Source of the DNA: Gemmatimonadota bacterium
Lineage (GTDB): Bacteria > Gemmatimonadota > Gemmatimonadetes > Longimicrobiales > Gaopeijiaceae
NCBI GenBank assembly: GCA_022827345.1
Contig: JAJDTB010000010.1
Span: forward strand, 1-47,355
Direction of reading: 5' to 3'
Length of the DNA stretch: 47,355 nt
The translations under genes were made by a program, and so were the position numbers. Positions within the stretch are counted from its first letter, which is position 1. Every line of letters starts with the position of its first letter. The notes beneath the pieces are model-generated. The model was not told the origin of the DNA, did no database searches, and saw only the letters and a list, made by a program, of their open reading frames with translations. This document shows positions 34,523 through 44,780 of this stretch, in pieces.

Positions 34523-34987
34523 CTAGTCCTGACCACAGGATTGGAACAGCCCGAGCATTGTCAGCGCCGAGTCCGCGAATTCGCTGCCGTAGTTGGCGTC
34601 GTAGACGTCGGCACGTGTCATGGCCTGCTCGGCCGTGTCGGTGGTGAGGACGCCGAAGACCACCGGCACATCGGCGCTGAGCGCTACCTGGCCCAAGCCG
34701 TCGCTGGCATGTCCGGCAACGTAGTCGAAGTGGGCGGTTTCGCCGCGGATCACGCACCCGATGGCTACGATCGCATCGTACCGGCCCGATCTCGCGATGC
34801 GGCGCGCGGCCTGGGGCAGGTCCCACGCTCCCGGGACGCGATACACGCCGATCGCGTCCTCCGCAACGCCCCGTGCAAGGAGCCGCTCGCGCGCGCCCAG
34901 CAACAGCTGCTCCGTCACCATGTTATTGAATCGACCCACCAGCAGCGCGATTCGCGCTCCTTCACTCCGCACCTCACTCACCGTCAT
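34523..34987 (-). CDS. ribH: 6,7-dimethyl-8-ribityllumazine synthase
   Basis: RibH joins the pyrimidine intermediate and dihydroxybutanone phosphate to give lumazine. The 154-residue protein shows the family's substrate-binding motifs: GRFNNMVTEQLLLGA, VPGAWDLPQAARRIA, GCVIRGETAHFDYV and FGVLTTDTAEQA. The ATG at 34987 lies inside the end of ribBA (13-base overlap), and the following gene is nusB. It has the usual length and no missing residues that I can see. Confidence 0.96.
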   Translation of the reverse strand: MTVSEVRSEGARIALLVGRFNNMVTEQLLLGARERLLARGVAEDAIGVYRVPGAWDLPQAARRIARSGRYDAIVAIGCVIRGETAHFDYVAGHASDGLGQVALSADVPVVFGVLTTDTAEQAMTRADVYDANYGSEFADSALTMLGLFQSCGQD

Positions 34988-36167
34988 CCTCCCCTCCCAT
35001 GGTGGGCGCGGCGGCCATCGCCAGCGTCGCCCCACTCGTCATCCGCATCCCGTCGAACGGCTCCCGTCCCGCTACCGTCAATGCGTACCCATCAAGGCCC
35101 ACAATGTGCCGCTTGCTGTTCGTGAGGAGCCGGATCGAGCTCAGCCCCAGGTCCAGCAGGATCTGGGCGCCGACGCCGTAATCACGCAGCACCTGCCCCT
35201 GAGTCGAAGAAGCGGACTCGACTTCGAGCGGGCGCGAGACCCGCCGCAGGCGCTCGACCAGCCGGTCACCGGCACGGTCGCGGTGGATGTAGACGATCAC
35301 GCCCTCCCCGACCCTGCCGATATGTTCCATCGCCCCCGCAAGCATGTTTCCGCCCGCCTCGTCCCTGGACCCGAAGGTCTCCGCGAGGGGGTTCTCGGCG
35401 TGCATTCGCACCAGGACATCGTCCCTGCCTTCGACGTCGCCCTTCACGAGAGCGATATGGACCCGGTCGTCGATCTCGGTCCTGTAGCAGATCACGTGGA
35501 AGTCTCCCCACCAGGTCCGGAGCGGTGTCTCCACGACCCGGGTGACGAGACGTTCCCGGGACAGCCGGTAGGCGACCAGCTGCTCGACGGTGATGAACCT
35601 GAGGCCATGCCCCCGGGCCATCACTTCGAGTTCGGCCCGGCGGGCCATCGTGCCGTCCTCATTGAGGATCTCGCAGATCACCCCGGCAGGCGTGAGCCCC
35701 GCGAGCCGCGCCAGATCCACGGCGGCCTCGGTCTGGCCGACCCTGCGCAGCACTCCGCCGGAACGCGCCCGCAGCGGGAAGATGTGACCCGGCCGCCTCA
35801 AGTCCTCGGGCACCGTCGCGGGATTGGCCAGCACTTCCACGGTTCGGGCCCGGTCGTGCGCGGATATGCCGGTCGTGACCCCGAAGCGCTGGTGCGCGTC
35901 CACGGAAACCGTGAAGGCGGTCGCCTGGGGATCCGTGTTGCGGCCGGTCATCGGAGGCAGTTCCAGCGCGTCCGCGCGCTCGGGCGTGAGTGAGACGCAG
36001 ATCAGCCCGCGGCCGAACTTCGTCATGAAGTTGATCAGATCGGGGGTGATTCCGTCGGCGGCGCAGACGAGGTCGCCCTCGTTCTCGCGATCCTCGTCAT
36101 CGGCGACGATGACCAGCTTCCCTCTGGCGATGTCCCGGATGGCGGCGGGAACGGAGTCAAAGGCCAT
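34974..36167 (-). CDS. ribB: RibBA-type protein: intact DHBP synthase with degenerate GTP cyclohydrolase II domain
   Basis: The N-terminal half (about 1-200) is a normal 3,4-dihydroxy-2-butanone 4-phosphate synthase with DDEDRENEGDL, the HDRA region and TPAGVICEILNEDGTMAR. The C-terminal half (about 205-370) keeps the GCHII scaffold (LRDYGVGAQILLDLG, VGLDGYAL) but has lost its catalytic elements. The zinc segment reads MHAENPLAETFGSRDEAGG, so all three zinc cysteines are missing. The QEGRGIGL-like segment reads HRDRAGDRL. I infer DHBP synthase activity only, with the C-terminal domain perhaps structural or regulatory, as in the RibBX type. It overlaps ribE by 11 bases and ribH by 13. Confidence 0.93.
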   Translation of the reverse strand: MAFDSVPAAIRDIARGKLVIVADDEDRENEGDLVCAADGITPDLINFMTKFGRGLICVSLTPERADALELPPMTGRNTDPQATAFTVSVDAHQRFGVTTGISAHDRARTVEVLANPATVPEDLRRPGHIFPLRARSGGVLRRVGQTEAAVDLARLAGLTPAGVICEILNEDGTMARRAELEVMARGHGLRFITVEQLVAYRLSRERLVTRVVETPLRTWWGDFHVICYRTEIDDRVHIALVKGDVEGRDDVLVRMHAENPLAETFGSRDEAGGNMLAGAMEHIGRVGEGVIVYIHRDRAGDRLVERLRRVSRPLEVESASSTQGQVLRDYGVGAQILLDLGLSSIRLLTNSKRHIVGLDGYALTVAGREPFDGMRMTSGATLAMAAAPTMGGEDDGE

Positions 36168-36753
36168 GGGTCTCGATCATTCGTCTGACGTATTTGCCGA
36201 TGAGGTCACATTCCACGTTGACGCCGTCGCCGGGTTCCAGGGAGGACAGATTGGTGTGCTCCCACGTAAAGGGAATGACGGCCACCTGGCAAACGGTTTC
36301 GGCGCGGAGCCGGTTTACGGTGAGGCTTATGCCATTGAGTGCGATCGAACCGTAGAGGACGGTGGTCGAGAAGACATCCGGTGGGATCTCGAATTCCAGC
36401 AACCGCGTCTCGCCCACTCTGCTCTCGCCGAGACAGGTCCCCAACCCGTCCACGTGTCCCTGAACCAGGTGTCCATCCAGCCGGCCGCCGAGCCGGATGG
36501 CGCGTTCAAGATTAACCGGGGTCCCGGGCGCGTACCGGCCCGCGACGGTTCGCTCCAGGGTGGACGCACCCACCTCGACCGTGAGGGTCCGCTGGCCCAC
36601 CGCGGTGGCAGTCAGACAGGCTCCGTCCACCGCCACCGACTGCCCAGGCGTCATCTCTTCCGCAAAGGGTGCCGCCACCACCAGGGTGCGGCCCGCGTGG
36701 CTCTCGTCGACCGAGACGACCTCGCCGACCGCTTCCACGATTCCGGTGAACAA
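36157..36753 (-). CDS. ribE: Riboflavin synthase alpha chain
   Basis: This enzyme dismutates two lumazine molecules into riboflavin. The 198-residue protein has two tandem lumazine-binding domains: domain 1 starts FTGIVEAVGEVVS with VDGACLTATA near residue 45, and domain 2 (about 98-198) has LVQGHVDGLG and LNGISLTVNRL. The TTG at 36753 is chosen because the canonical N-terminus (M)FTGIVE begins there, behind GGAG. It lies five bases after the ribD stop. Confidence 0.95.
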   Translation of the reverse strand: MFTGIVEAVGEVVSVDESHAGRTLVVAAPFAEEMTPGQSVAVDGACLTATAVGQRTLTVEVGASTLERTVAGRYAPGTPVNLERAIRLGGRLDGHLVQGHVDGLGTCLGESRVGETRLLEFEIPPDVFSTTVLYGSIALNGISLTVNRLRAETVCQVAVIPFTWEHTNLSSLEPGDGVNVECDLIGKYVRRMIETHGL

Positions 36754-36758
36754 GAGTC

Positions 36759-37907
36759 TCAGGCTCCGCGATCGAGGACGACAAGGGTGTCGTTTCCGAA
36801 TCTCACCGGGTCGAGACGGGACCGCCAACCCCGGAAGACGCGGACGAGCGACTCCGAATCGCCGCAGGGTCCGCCCGGAAAGGCCGGCACGCCCGCAGCC
36901 CCGATGATAACCGGTGCAAGGAACAGGTAGAGCCGGTCGACGAGGTCCAGCGCCAGCAACGCAGATCCCAGGATGCCGCCGCCCTCGCACAGGACCGTCG
37001 CGATCCCGCGCTCATTCAGCGATTGCAGCACGGCCCCGAGGTCGAGGCCGCCCTGAGCCGCGGGGACCGCGGCCACGTCGGCAAGGTCGCCAAGCCGCCG
37101 CGCCAGGCCGCGGGCCTCGCCGGGACGGGTAAACACGATCCCCCGGGGTCCGCCCTCTCCACTCAGCGCGCGCAGGCCCGGGTCGGCGCGCCCGCTGCGG
37201 TCCAGCAGCACCGGCACCGGCGTCACCCGGGGCTCGATTTCTCCCCGGACCGTCAGCTGCGGATCGTCGGCCTCCCAGGTCCGGCTGCCGACCAGCAGGG
37301 CATCGAATCCCGCACGCATTCTGTGCACTTCGGCCCGCGCTTCGGGACCGGTAAGCCAGAACCGCCGTCCCCCCCGAGGCGCAATCCGTCCGTCGAGGCT
37401 GACGGCCAGCTTCAGGGCGACGTATGGCCTCCGCAACTCGGGCGCATGGAAAAAGAACGGGTTCTCGGCCGCCCAATCCGCGCGTTCGCCGAAGGGGCCG
37501 TCCACCCTTACGCCACTCCGCTCCAGCCACACCCCTCCTCCCCCGGCCGCCTCGCCGGGCTCGCCCGCCCAAAATACGACCCTGGCCACACCGGCCTTCA
37601 TCAGCGCCTCCGTGCACGGCGGCGTCTTCCCGCGGTGACTGCACGGCTCCAGGCTGCTGTAGACGGTAGTGCCCCGCGCGTCCCCAAGGCTGTTCAGGGC
37701 CAGAACCTCTGCATGCGGACCGCCGAACACTTCATGGTGGGCCTCCGCAACGACCGTCCCTTCGCGGGCAACCACCGCTCCCACCATGGGATTGGGATGG
37801 ACCCGGCCCCACCCGAGCCGCCCCAATTCGACGGCACGCCCCAGTAAGCGGCGGTCGACATCGCTGAGGCCCTCGCCGCCGCATTCCGCCGGGGAGGCAA
37901 AGCTCAA
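36759..37907 (-). CDS. ribD: Bifunctional riboflavin pyrimidine deaminase/reductase RibD
   Basis: The N-terminal deaminase half has NPMVGAVV, the zinc motif HAE (65-67) and PCSHRGKTPPC with Cys89 and Cys98, all intact. The C-terminal reductase half (about 150-382) has VALKLAVSLDGRIA, TGPEARAEVHRMRA, LVGSRTWEADDPQLT and LCEGGG near residue 300. The start is a TTG at 37907 that overlaps the stop of the upstream membrane-protein gene as TTGA, following AGGA; the more upstream open frame is unsupported. The extra leader LSFASPAECGGEG is longer than usual. Confidence 0.94.
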   Translation of the reverse strand: MSFASPAECGGEGLSDVDRRLLGRAVELGRLGWGRVHPNPMVGAVVAREGTVVAEAHHEVFGGPHAEVLALNSLGDARGTTVYSSLEPCSHRGKTPPCTEALMKAGVARVVFWAGEPGEAAGGGGVWLERSGVRVDGPFGERADWAAENPFFFHAPELRRPYVALKLAVSLDGRIAPRGGRRFWLTGPEARAEVHRMRAGFDALLVGSRTWEADDPQLTVRGEIEPRVTPVPVLLDRSGRADPGLRALSGEGGPRGIVFTRPGEARGLARRLGDLADVAAVPAAQGGLDLGAVLQSLNERGIATVLCEGGGILGSALLALDLVDRLYLFLAPVIIGAAGVPAFPGGPCGDSESLVRVFRGWRSRLDPVRFGNDTLVVLDRGA

Positions 37908-38935
37908 AGCGTGATCCTGAACACCGTCGAGGCGAACCAGGTTGCGCCGTGCGGATCGAATGCACCTGTCCGGCTCTCGAAGGGATCTCCGACCCCTTCG
38001 GCCATCCCCAGCTCCACGGACAGGCGGGTCAGCAGGAAGTTGAACCACCCGCTGACGAAGTACAGGACACGCTCCGACGCCACATTGCCGGTTACCGCGC
38101 CGGGGTCGCCCGCGCCGCGAGGCACCGACAGCTCCACGTCGCCCTCATAGCGGTCCCATCCCACGCCGCCCATAATGCCGATCACGAACCAGTTCTTCCC
38201 GGCCGTGGCGCGCAGCGACGAAACGGTGACCCCGGTCGTCGCCTGCCCGGGGTTGCCGTCCGCGGTGGAACCCAGCTGGACGTCGGCAAACCAGCGGCGG
38301 GCCGCCGATACCGAGATGCCGGGCAGCGTGAAGGACTCGCGCACGATGCCGACCCGGGCGCCTGCGCCGAATCCGGATCCGGAACCGGACAGGCCTGCTC
38401 CCGTCGGCATTCTCATCAGCGAATAGGAAGCGATCGCATCGACCGATAGGACGCCGCCGACGGTCGGCGCCAGCTGAAAGCCGTCAAGGACGCCGGCAAA
38501 CGCGGTCCCGCCAAGCCCCAGCAGCATGGCGTTCTCGTTCTCCGCCAGCCCGCCGGGCGTGGAGGCGGCAACCCGTGGCATCCCGAAGCGGAGTGCCGAT
38601 GCGGTGATCGCCACCCCGACCCGCGGCATCAGGCCGAGGCGCCGTCCGTGCGTGCTCGACGTACCGGGAATGTCGCTGCCCAGAGCCGACGCCAGACCCA
38701 CGCCCTGCTGCACCGCCATGATGGCGAGGGACATCTCCCGGCACGGCGCGACGAAGCCCGAATGTCCTCCCGCACATCGCCGGGCCAGGTCCTCGACCCC
38801 TTCGACCGTGGCGTACTCGGCCCCGAGATTCTGCGCCGATGCGGCCGGGCTCAGTTCCGCCATCCCGACGCACAGCGCCAGCAGTCCGATGTGACAGCGC
38901 GGCCAGGCGAGCGCAGCGGTCCGGCGCGGATGCAT
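37904..38935 (-). CDS. Predicted outer-membrane beta-barrel protein inside the pur/rib operon
   Basis: The 343-residue protein has a signal peptide (about 1-34, ending SPAASAQ) and many alternating strands rich in Gly and aromatics (GAGARVGIVRESF, ARRWFADVQLG, WFVIGIMGGVGW, VLYFVSGWFNFLL), with an aromatic C-terminal strand ATWFASTVFRITL typical of outer-membrane insertion. A cysteine pair lies in DLARRCAGGHSGFVAPCREM. No family is recognised. It sits between purM and ribD with a TTGA overlap into ribD; a link to purine or flavin metabolism is not evident. Confidence 0.72.
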   Translation of the reverse strand: MHPRRTAALAWPRCHIGLLALCVGMAELSPAASAQNLGAEYATVEGVEDLARRCAGGHSGFVAPCREMSLAIMAVQQGVGLASALGSDIPGTSSTHGRRLGLMPRVGVAITASALRFGMPRVAASTPGGLAENENAMLLGLGGTAFAGVLDGFQLAPTVGGVLSVDAIASYSLMRMPTGAGLSGSGSGFGAGARVGIVRESFTLPGISVSAARRWFADVQLGSTADGNPGQATTGVTVSSLRATAGKNWFVIGIMGGVGWDRYEGDVELSVPRGAGDPGAVTGNVASERVLYFVSGWFNFLLTRLSVELGMAEGVGDPFESRTGAFDPHGATWFASTVFRITL

Positions 38936-38973
38936 CGGGGCCCGACCAGCCGGGAAATTTCCGGGACAGAACA

Positions 38974-40002
38974 CTAGCCCACACCCGCCAATTCGACGCC
39001 GGAACCCCTCACAATCTCGCCGAGCGGCCAGGCATCGTCTCCCAGCGCCGCGCGGACCGATGCCTCGCGCTCCGGCGCCACCACCAGAATCATCCCCACG
39101 CCCATGTTGAACACGCGGTACATCTCCGCCGGCTCCACGCCGCCCGCGACCTCGAGCTGCCGGAACACTTTCGGCACCGTCCACGACCCGCAGTCGATGC
39201 GCGCGCCCAGCCCCTCGGGAAGCACACGGGGCAGGTTGCCCTCGATCCCGCCGCCGGTCACATGCGCCATCGCCCGGATCGCGTCGGCGTCGAGCAATGG
39301 GCGGACGACGCCGAGGTAGGACCGGTGCACGCGCAGCAGCACGTCTGCCACCGAAGCAGGCTCGCCGGGGAACGGGTCGCCGACCCGCAGTCCCATGCGC
39401 TCGAAGACGATCGTGCGGGCCAGGGTGAAGCCGTTGGTATGCAGCCCCGACGACCGAATCGCCACCAGGCGGTCGCCGGGCCGCACGGCGGACCCGTCGA
39501 GGATGCGGTCCCGCTCGACGACGCCCACGACGAAGCCTGCGAGATCGTACTCGCCCGCCCCGTAGAAGTCCGGCATCTCGGCCGTCTCTCCGCCGAGCAG
39601 GGCGCACCCGTTCTCCCGGCAGGCCCGGGACACGCCGCCGACCACCTGGGCGGCCACCCCCTCGTCCAGCTGGCCGGTGGCCAGGTAGTCGAGGAAGAAG
39701 AGGGGGGTGGCGCCCTGGACCAGGATGTCGTTGACGCAATGGTTGACCAGGTCTTGGCCGACGGTGTCGTGGCGGCCTGAAAGAAACGCGAGCTTGAGCT
39801 TGGTGCCGACGCCGTCCGCGCTGGCGACCAGCACGGGCCGCGACAGCCCCTCGGGAACGGCGTAGAGTCCCCCGAACGCGCCCAGTCCGGAGAGCGTGTT
39901 CGCGTCGCCGGAGGCGTCGAGGAGGGATGCGAAGGAGCGCTTGGCCCGCTCGGCGGCGTCCAGATCGACTCCCGCGTCCTTGTAGGTCAGAGGATCGTTC
40001 AT
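38974..40002 (-). CDS. purM: Phosphoribosylformylglycinamidine cyclo-ligase (AIR synthetase)
   Basis: PurM closes the imidazole ring in purine synthesis. The 342-residue protein shows DPLTYKDAGVDLDAAERA, the ATP-binding VASADGVGTKLKLA, VNDILVQGATPLFFLDYLA (shown as two motifs), LLGGETAEMPDFY, GLHTNGFTLAR and AHVTGGGIEGNLPRVLP. All are standard. It overlaps the upstream PfkB kinase gene by four bases (ATGA) and so is translationally coupled to it. Confidence 0.96.
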   Translation of the reverse strand: MNDPLTYKDAGVDLDAAERAKRSFASLLDASGDANTLSGLGAFGGLYAVPEGLSRPVLVASADGVGTKLKLAFLSGRHDTVGQDLVNHCVNDILVQGATPLFFLDYLATGQLDEGVAAQVVGGVSRACRENGCALLGGETAEMPDFYGAGEYDLAGFVVGVVERDRILDGSAVRPGDRLVAIRSSGLHTNGFTLARTIVFERMGLRVGDPFPGEPASVADVLLRVHRSYLGVVRPLLDADAIRAMAHVTGGGIEGNLPRVLPEGLGARIDCGSWTVPKVFRQLEVAGGVEPAEMYRVFNMGVGMILVVAPEREASVRAALGDDAWPLGEIVRGSGVELAGVG

Positions 40003-41012
40003 CCGTGCTCCGTAGCGCCAGCCACCGCCGGGCCGGTCGCAGTTTTACGCGTGAGCCCGATCGTGAGGGCATGGGCCCGGTCGTCGACCTCATGGCGGCC
40101 AAGGTCCCGGAACCGGTCCACGGAGAAGGCCTCGACGGCGTAGGCACCCATGGCCGATCCGTAGGCCAGGGCCCGGCGCAGATCCGCGGGCGCCGGGCCG
40201 CCCGGCGCCGCGCACGCCCCGGAGGCCGCAAGCCAGCCCATGAAGCCACCGGCAAATGCGTCGCCTGCACCGGTGGGGTCGACCAGCGCCCCCACCCCGC
40301 ATGCGGGGCAGGATACGTTCCAGCCATCGGCGAACAGCGTTGCGCCCCTGGCCCCCTGTTTGACGACCACCGCGCGCGTACCGTGGCCGCGAATCCATTC
40401 GGCGGCGGCCTCCAGATCGGTGCGGCCGGAAAGCTGCATCGCCTCCTCATCGTTGACGAGAAGCACATCGATGCGCGACAGGACTTCCATCAACGCGTCC
40501 CGGGTGCCTTCGATCCAGTAGTTCATCGTGTCGGCGGCCACGAGCCGGGGAGCCCTCACCTGGTCCAGAACACCGAGTTGCAGGGCCGGGTCGATGTTGC
40601 CGAGGAAGACCATCCGGGAGTCGACATGTGCAGGCCGCACCACCGGGTCGAAGGCGGCGAAGACGCCCAGGCGCGTGTCGAGGGTCTCTCTGGTCTCGAA
40701 GCCGTCGTGGTAGCGTCCGGCCCAGAAGAAGCTCTCTCCCGGCTGTGTGGACAGTCCCTCGAAGTCGACCCCTCGTTCGTGCAGGAAGCGCAGCTGGTCG
40801 ACGGGATAGTCGTCCCCGACCACACCAACGACGCGCACGGGGGTCAACAACGACGCCGCGGCGCTGAAGAAGACCGCCGATCCTCCGATGACGCCATCCA
40901 CGGAGCCGGACGGGGTCTCGACCGCGTCGAGAGCGACACTGCCGATCGCAAGAACCGGCATGGTGTCCGCTGATGGCGAAACTGTCCGGGGAATCCCCCT
41001 CTCGCCGATCAT
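39999..41012 (-). CDS. PfkB/ribokinase-family sugar or nucleoside kinase
   Basis: The 337-residue protein has the PfkB fold: PVLAIGSVALDAVETPSG, IGGSAVFFSAAASLL, ADTMNYWIEGTRDAL, LLVNDEEAMQLSG and catalytic DPTGAGDAFAGGFMGWL. The closest-looking branch is the adenosine-kinase-like proteins found near purM in several phyla, but the nucleoside or sugar substrate cannot be told from the motifs. An internal CPACG pair (about residue 245) is unusual. The ATG at 41012 overlaps the argS stop as ATGA with GGAG upstream, so this start is favoured over the later MPVLAIG. Confidence 0.87.
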   Translation of the reverse strand: MIGERGIPRTVSPSADTMPVLAIGSVALDAVETPSGSVDGVIGGSAVFFSAAASLLTPVRVVGVVGDDYPVDQLRFLHERGVDFEGLSTQPGESFFWAGRYHDGFETRETLDTRLGVFAAFDPVVRPAHVDSRMVFLGNIDPALQLGVLDQVRAPRLVAADTMNYWIEGTRDALMEVLSRIDVLLVNDEEAMQLSGRTDLEAAAEWIRGHGTRAVVVKQGARGATLFADGWNVSCPACGVGALVDPTGAGDAFAGGFMGWLAASGACAAPGGPAPADLRRALAYGSAMGAYAVEAFSVDRFRDLGRHEVDDRAHALTIGLTRKTATGPAVAGATEHG

Positions 41013-42685
41013 CGCTCCATCCTCTCGGGAGCGGTGAGGCCCAGCACGGCCAGGCCGTTGTGCAGCACGATCCGTGCGGCTCCCGCCAGGGCCAGCCGGG
41101 CAGCCCGCAGTGCCGGGTCCGCCACCAGCGCCCTGGCCGAAGGGTCCCGGGTGGGGTGTCCGGTCTGATACCAGGAGTTGACCAGGCCCGCGGTCTTCTC
41201 GAGGTAGTCGCAGATCAGGTGAGGAGCCCGGGCCGACGTGGCGCGGGCCAGGAACGCGGGGAATTCGGCCAGCTGATTGATGACCTCCCGTTCCGCGGCG
41301 GTCCCCAGGAGCGAGGTGTCGGCGGACGCAACCGCTTCCGCAGCGTCGCCGAACTGGGTGCGCGCGAGTTCCAGCAGGCTGCAGAGGCGGGCGTGCGCGT
41401 ACTGCACCTTGTAGACCGGGTTGCGGTCGGACTGGTCGAGCGCAAGGTCAAGGTCGAAGGTGAGGTGCGCCTCCGGACGGCGCATGAGGAAGAAGTAGCG
41501 GGCCACGTCGGCGCCAACCTCGGACACGAGCTCGGCCAGCGTGGTGTACGATCCGGCGCGCTTGGAGAATCGCACCTCCTCGCCGCCCCGCACGACCGTC
41601 ACCATCTGGTGCAACAGGTACTCGGGATACCCCCGCGGACGGCCCAGCGCCTGAAGTCCGGCCCGCACACGGTCCACCGTGCTGTGATGATCGGCGCCCT
41701 GCACGTTGACGACCTCGTGGAATCCGCGCTCCCACTTGCCCATGTGGTAGGCCACGTCGGGGAGGAAGTAGGTCGGCGAACCGTCGCTCTTCACCATGAC
41801 CCGGTCCTTCTGGTCGCCGAAGCGCGAGGTGCGCAGCCAGGCAGCGCCGCCTTCCTGGTAGGTGAGCCCGGTCTCGTCGAGGGCGCGGATCGTGTCGTCC
41901 ACCCTGCCTTCCGAGTACAGCCGCGTCTCGGGGTAGTATTCGTCGAAACGGACCCGGAACGCCGCGAGGTCGCGCTTCTGCTCGTCCCGCAGCATGCCGA
42001 CGGCGAAGGTTCGCATGGCTTCGGTCGCCTCGGGGCCGTGGTCGCCCTCATGCACCCCTCCAACCGTGTCCCGGAAGGCGGCAGCGATTTCGGACACGTA
42101 CTCGCCCTGGTAGCCGTTTTCGGCAACCGGCGTATCGTGGCCGAGCAGCTGTTGGTAGCGCGCCCAGACGCTCTCGGCCAGCCGGGCGATCTGTGCCCCC
42201 GCGTCGTTGAAGTAGAACTCGCGGTGGACCTGCCAGCCCGACCACTCGAGGAGCGCCGCGATCGCGTCTCCCAGCGCGGCCTGGCGTCCGTGGCCGAGGT
42301 GCAGCGGTCCCGTGGGGTTGGCGGAGACAAACTCGACCATGATCCGCCTCCCCGCCCCTTCGTCGCTGCGCCCGTAGTCGTCCCGGCTGGCCAGGATCGT
42401 GTGCAGCGTACCCCCGACGACGGCCGCCTCGACGAAGAAGTTCAGGAATCCCGGCCCGGCGACCTCGATCCGCTCCACCCCTTCGAGGCCGTTCAACCGG
42501 TCCCTCAGGTCATTGGCGATCTCGCGCGGAGGACGCCCGAGGCGCTTCGCCAGGGTCAGCGCGATATTCGAAGCCAGATCCCCGTGACTCGTGTCCCGCG
42601 GCCTGTCCAGCCGAACGCTGGGGACCGCGGCTCCAAGTTCGGCCGCCGCCTCGCGCAGCGCGTCCGAAATGCGTTCGGCGAACAT
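41009..42685 (-). CDS. argS: Arginyl-tRNA synthetase
   Basis: This class I synthetase charges tRNA-Arg. The 558-residue protein has an N-terminal additional domain (about 1-90), the HIGH-like motif NPTGPLHLGHGRQA, insertion and catalytic segments FYFNDAGAQIA, PDVAYHMGKWERGF and NVQGADHHSTVDRV, the KMSKS equivalent VRFSKRAGSYTTL, and the C-terminal DALR anticodon-binding domain with PVYKVQYAHARLCSLL. The ATG at 42685 lies five bases after the fmdB stop; no strong ribosome site is seen, so the start may rely on coupling. Confidence 0.95.
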   Translation of the reverse strand: MFAERISDALREAAAELGAAVPSVRLDRPRDTSHGDLASNIALTLAKRLGRPPREIANDLRDRLNGLEGVERIEVAGPGFLNFFVEAAVVGGTLHTILASRDDYGRSDEGAGRRIMVEFVSANPTGPLHLGHGRQAALGDAIAALLEWSGWQVHREFYFNDAGAQIARLAESVWARYQQLLGHDTPVAENGYQGEYVSEIAAAFRDTVGGVHEGDHGPEATEAMRTFAVGMLRDEQKRDLAAFRVRFDEYYPETRLYSEGRVDDTIRALDETGLTYQEGGAAWLRTSRFGDQKDRVMVKSDGSPTYFLPDVAYHMGKWERGFHEVVNVQGADHHSTVDRVRAGLQALGRPRGYPEYLLHQMVTVVRGGEEVRFSKRAGSYTTLAELVSEVGADVARYFFLMRRPEAHLTFDLDLALDQSDRNPVYKVQYAHARLCSLLELARTQFGDAAEAVASADTSLLGTAAEREVINQLAEFPAFLARATSARAPHLICDYLEKTAGLVNSWYQTGHPTRDPSARALVADPALRAARLALAGAARIVLHNGLAVLGLTAPERMER

Positions 42686-42690
42686 CGAGG

Positions 42691-43053
42691 TCAACCGGAC
42701 TCGTCCCCGCTGCCGCCACCCGACGACGCCGACGTGCTTTTCGCCCCGGCTCCGCCGTTCCCACTCGCCGCCTTCGCGGTCTCGGGCGACGACTTCGAAT
42801 CGGAACCACTGGAACCGTCGCCCTTGTCCGCGCCCACGCCGGCTTCTTCCCTGGCCTTCTTCCGGTAGTCGTCCGAGCGGTAGTCGGTGATGTAGAATCC
42901 GTCGCCCTTGAAGAGCAGGCCGGCGCCACCGGAGATCAGGCGCTCGGCGGTGGCGTTGCAGGCCGGACAGGGTGCGCCCGGCTCGTCGCTCATCCTCTGG
43001 AAGACCTCGAACTCGCGACCGCAGTCGCGGCATCTGTACTCGTAGGTAGGCAT
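42691..43053 (-). CDS. FmdB-type zinc ribbon protein
   Basis: The 120-residue protein begins [19 protein letters not shown] and has a second [13 protein letters not shown], giving the Cys4 zinc ribbon of the FmdB regulatory family. After [17 protein letters not shown] comes a long Ser/Gly/Lys-rich, low-complexity tail (about 75-120). Its role is not known; some family members affect transcription of amidase or formamide genes. An ATG at 43053 is preferred over an upstream in-frame TTG. TATTAT lies 13 bases upstream, so a leaderless transcript is possible. Confidence 0.88.
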   Translation of the reverse strand: MPTYEYRCRDCGREFEVFQRMSDEPGAPCPACNATAERLISGGAGLLFKGDGFYITDYRSDDYRKKAREEAGVGADKGDGSSGSDSKSSPETAKAASGNGGAGAKSTSASSGGGSGDESG

Positions 43054-43080
43054 TGTCAATGATAATACGAATCCGGCGGG

Positions 43081-44733
<1,653 letters not shown>

Positions 44734-44780
44734 GTTCGACAGCCCGATTTCCCGCTGAATGATTCCCGCCGGTCTCGACT

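Noticed and set aside
37908-38100. FMN riboswitch before the riboflavin genes
   Set aside because: ribD is coupled by a 4-base overlap to the gene upstream, leaving no leader, and no conserved riboswitch helices were seen.
39999-40468. Minus-strand frame extending the barrel protein at 37904-38935 upstream through purM
   Set aside because: The sequence in that frame over purM is Arg-rich shadow; the signal peptide at 38935 marks the real start.
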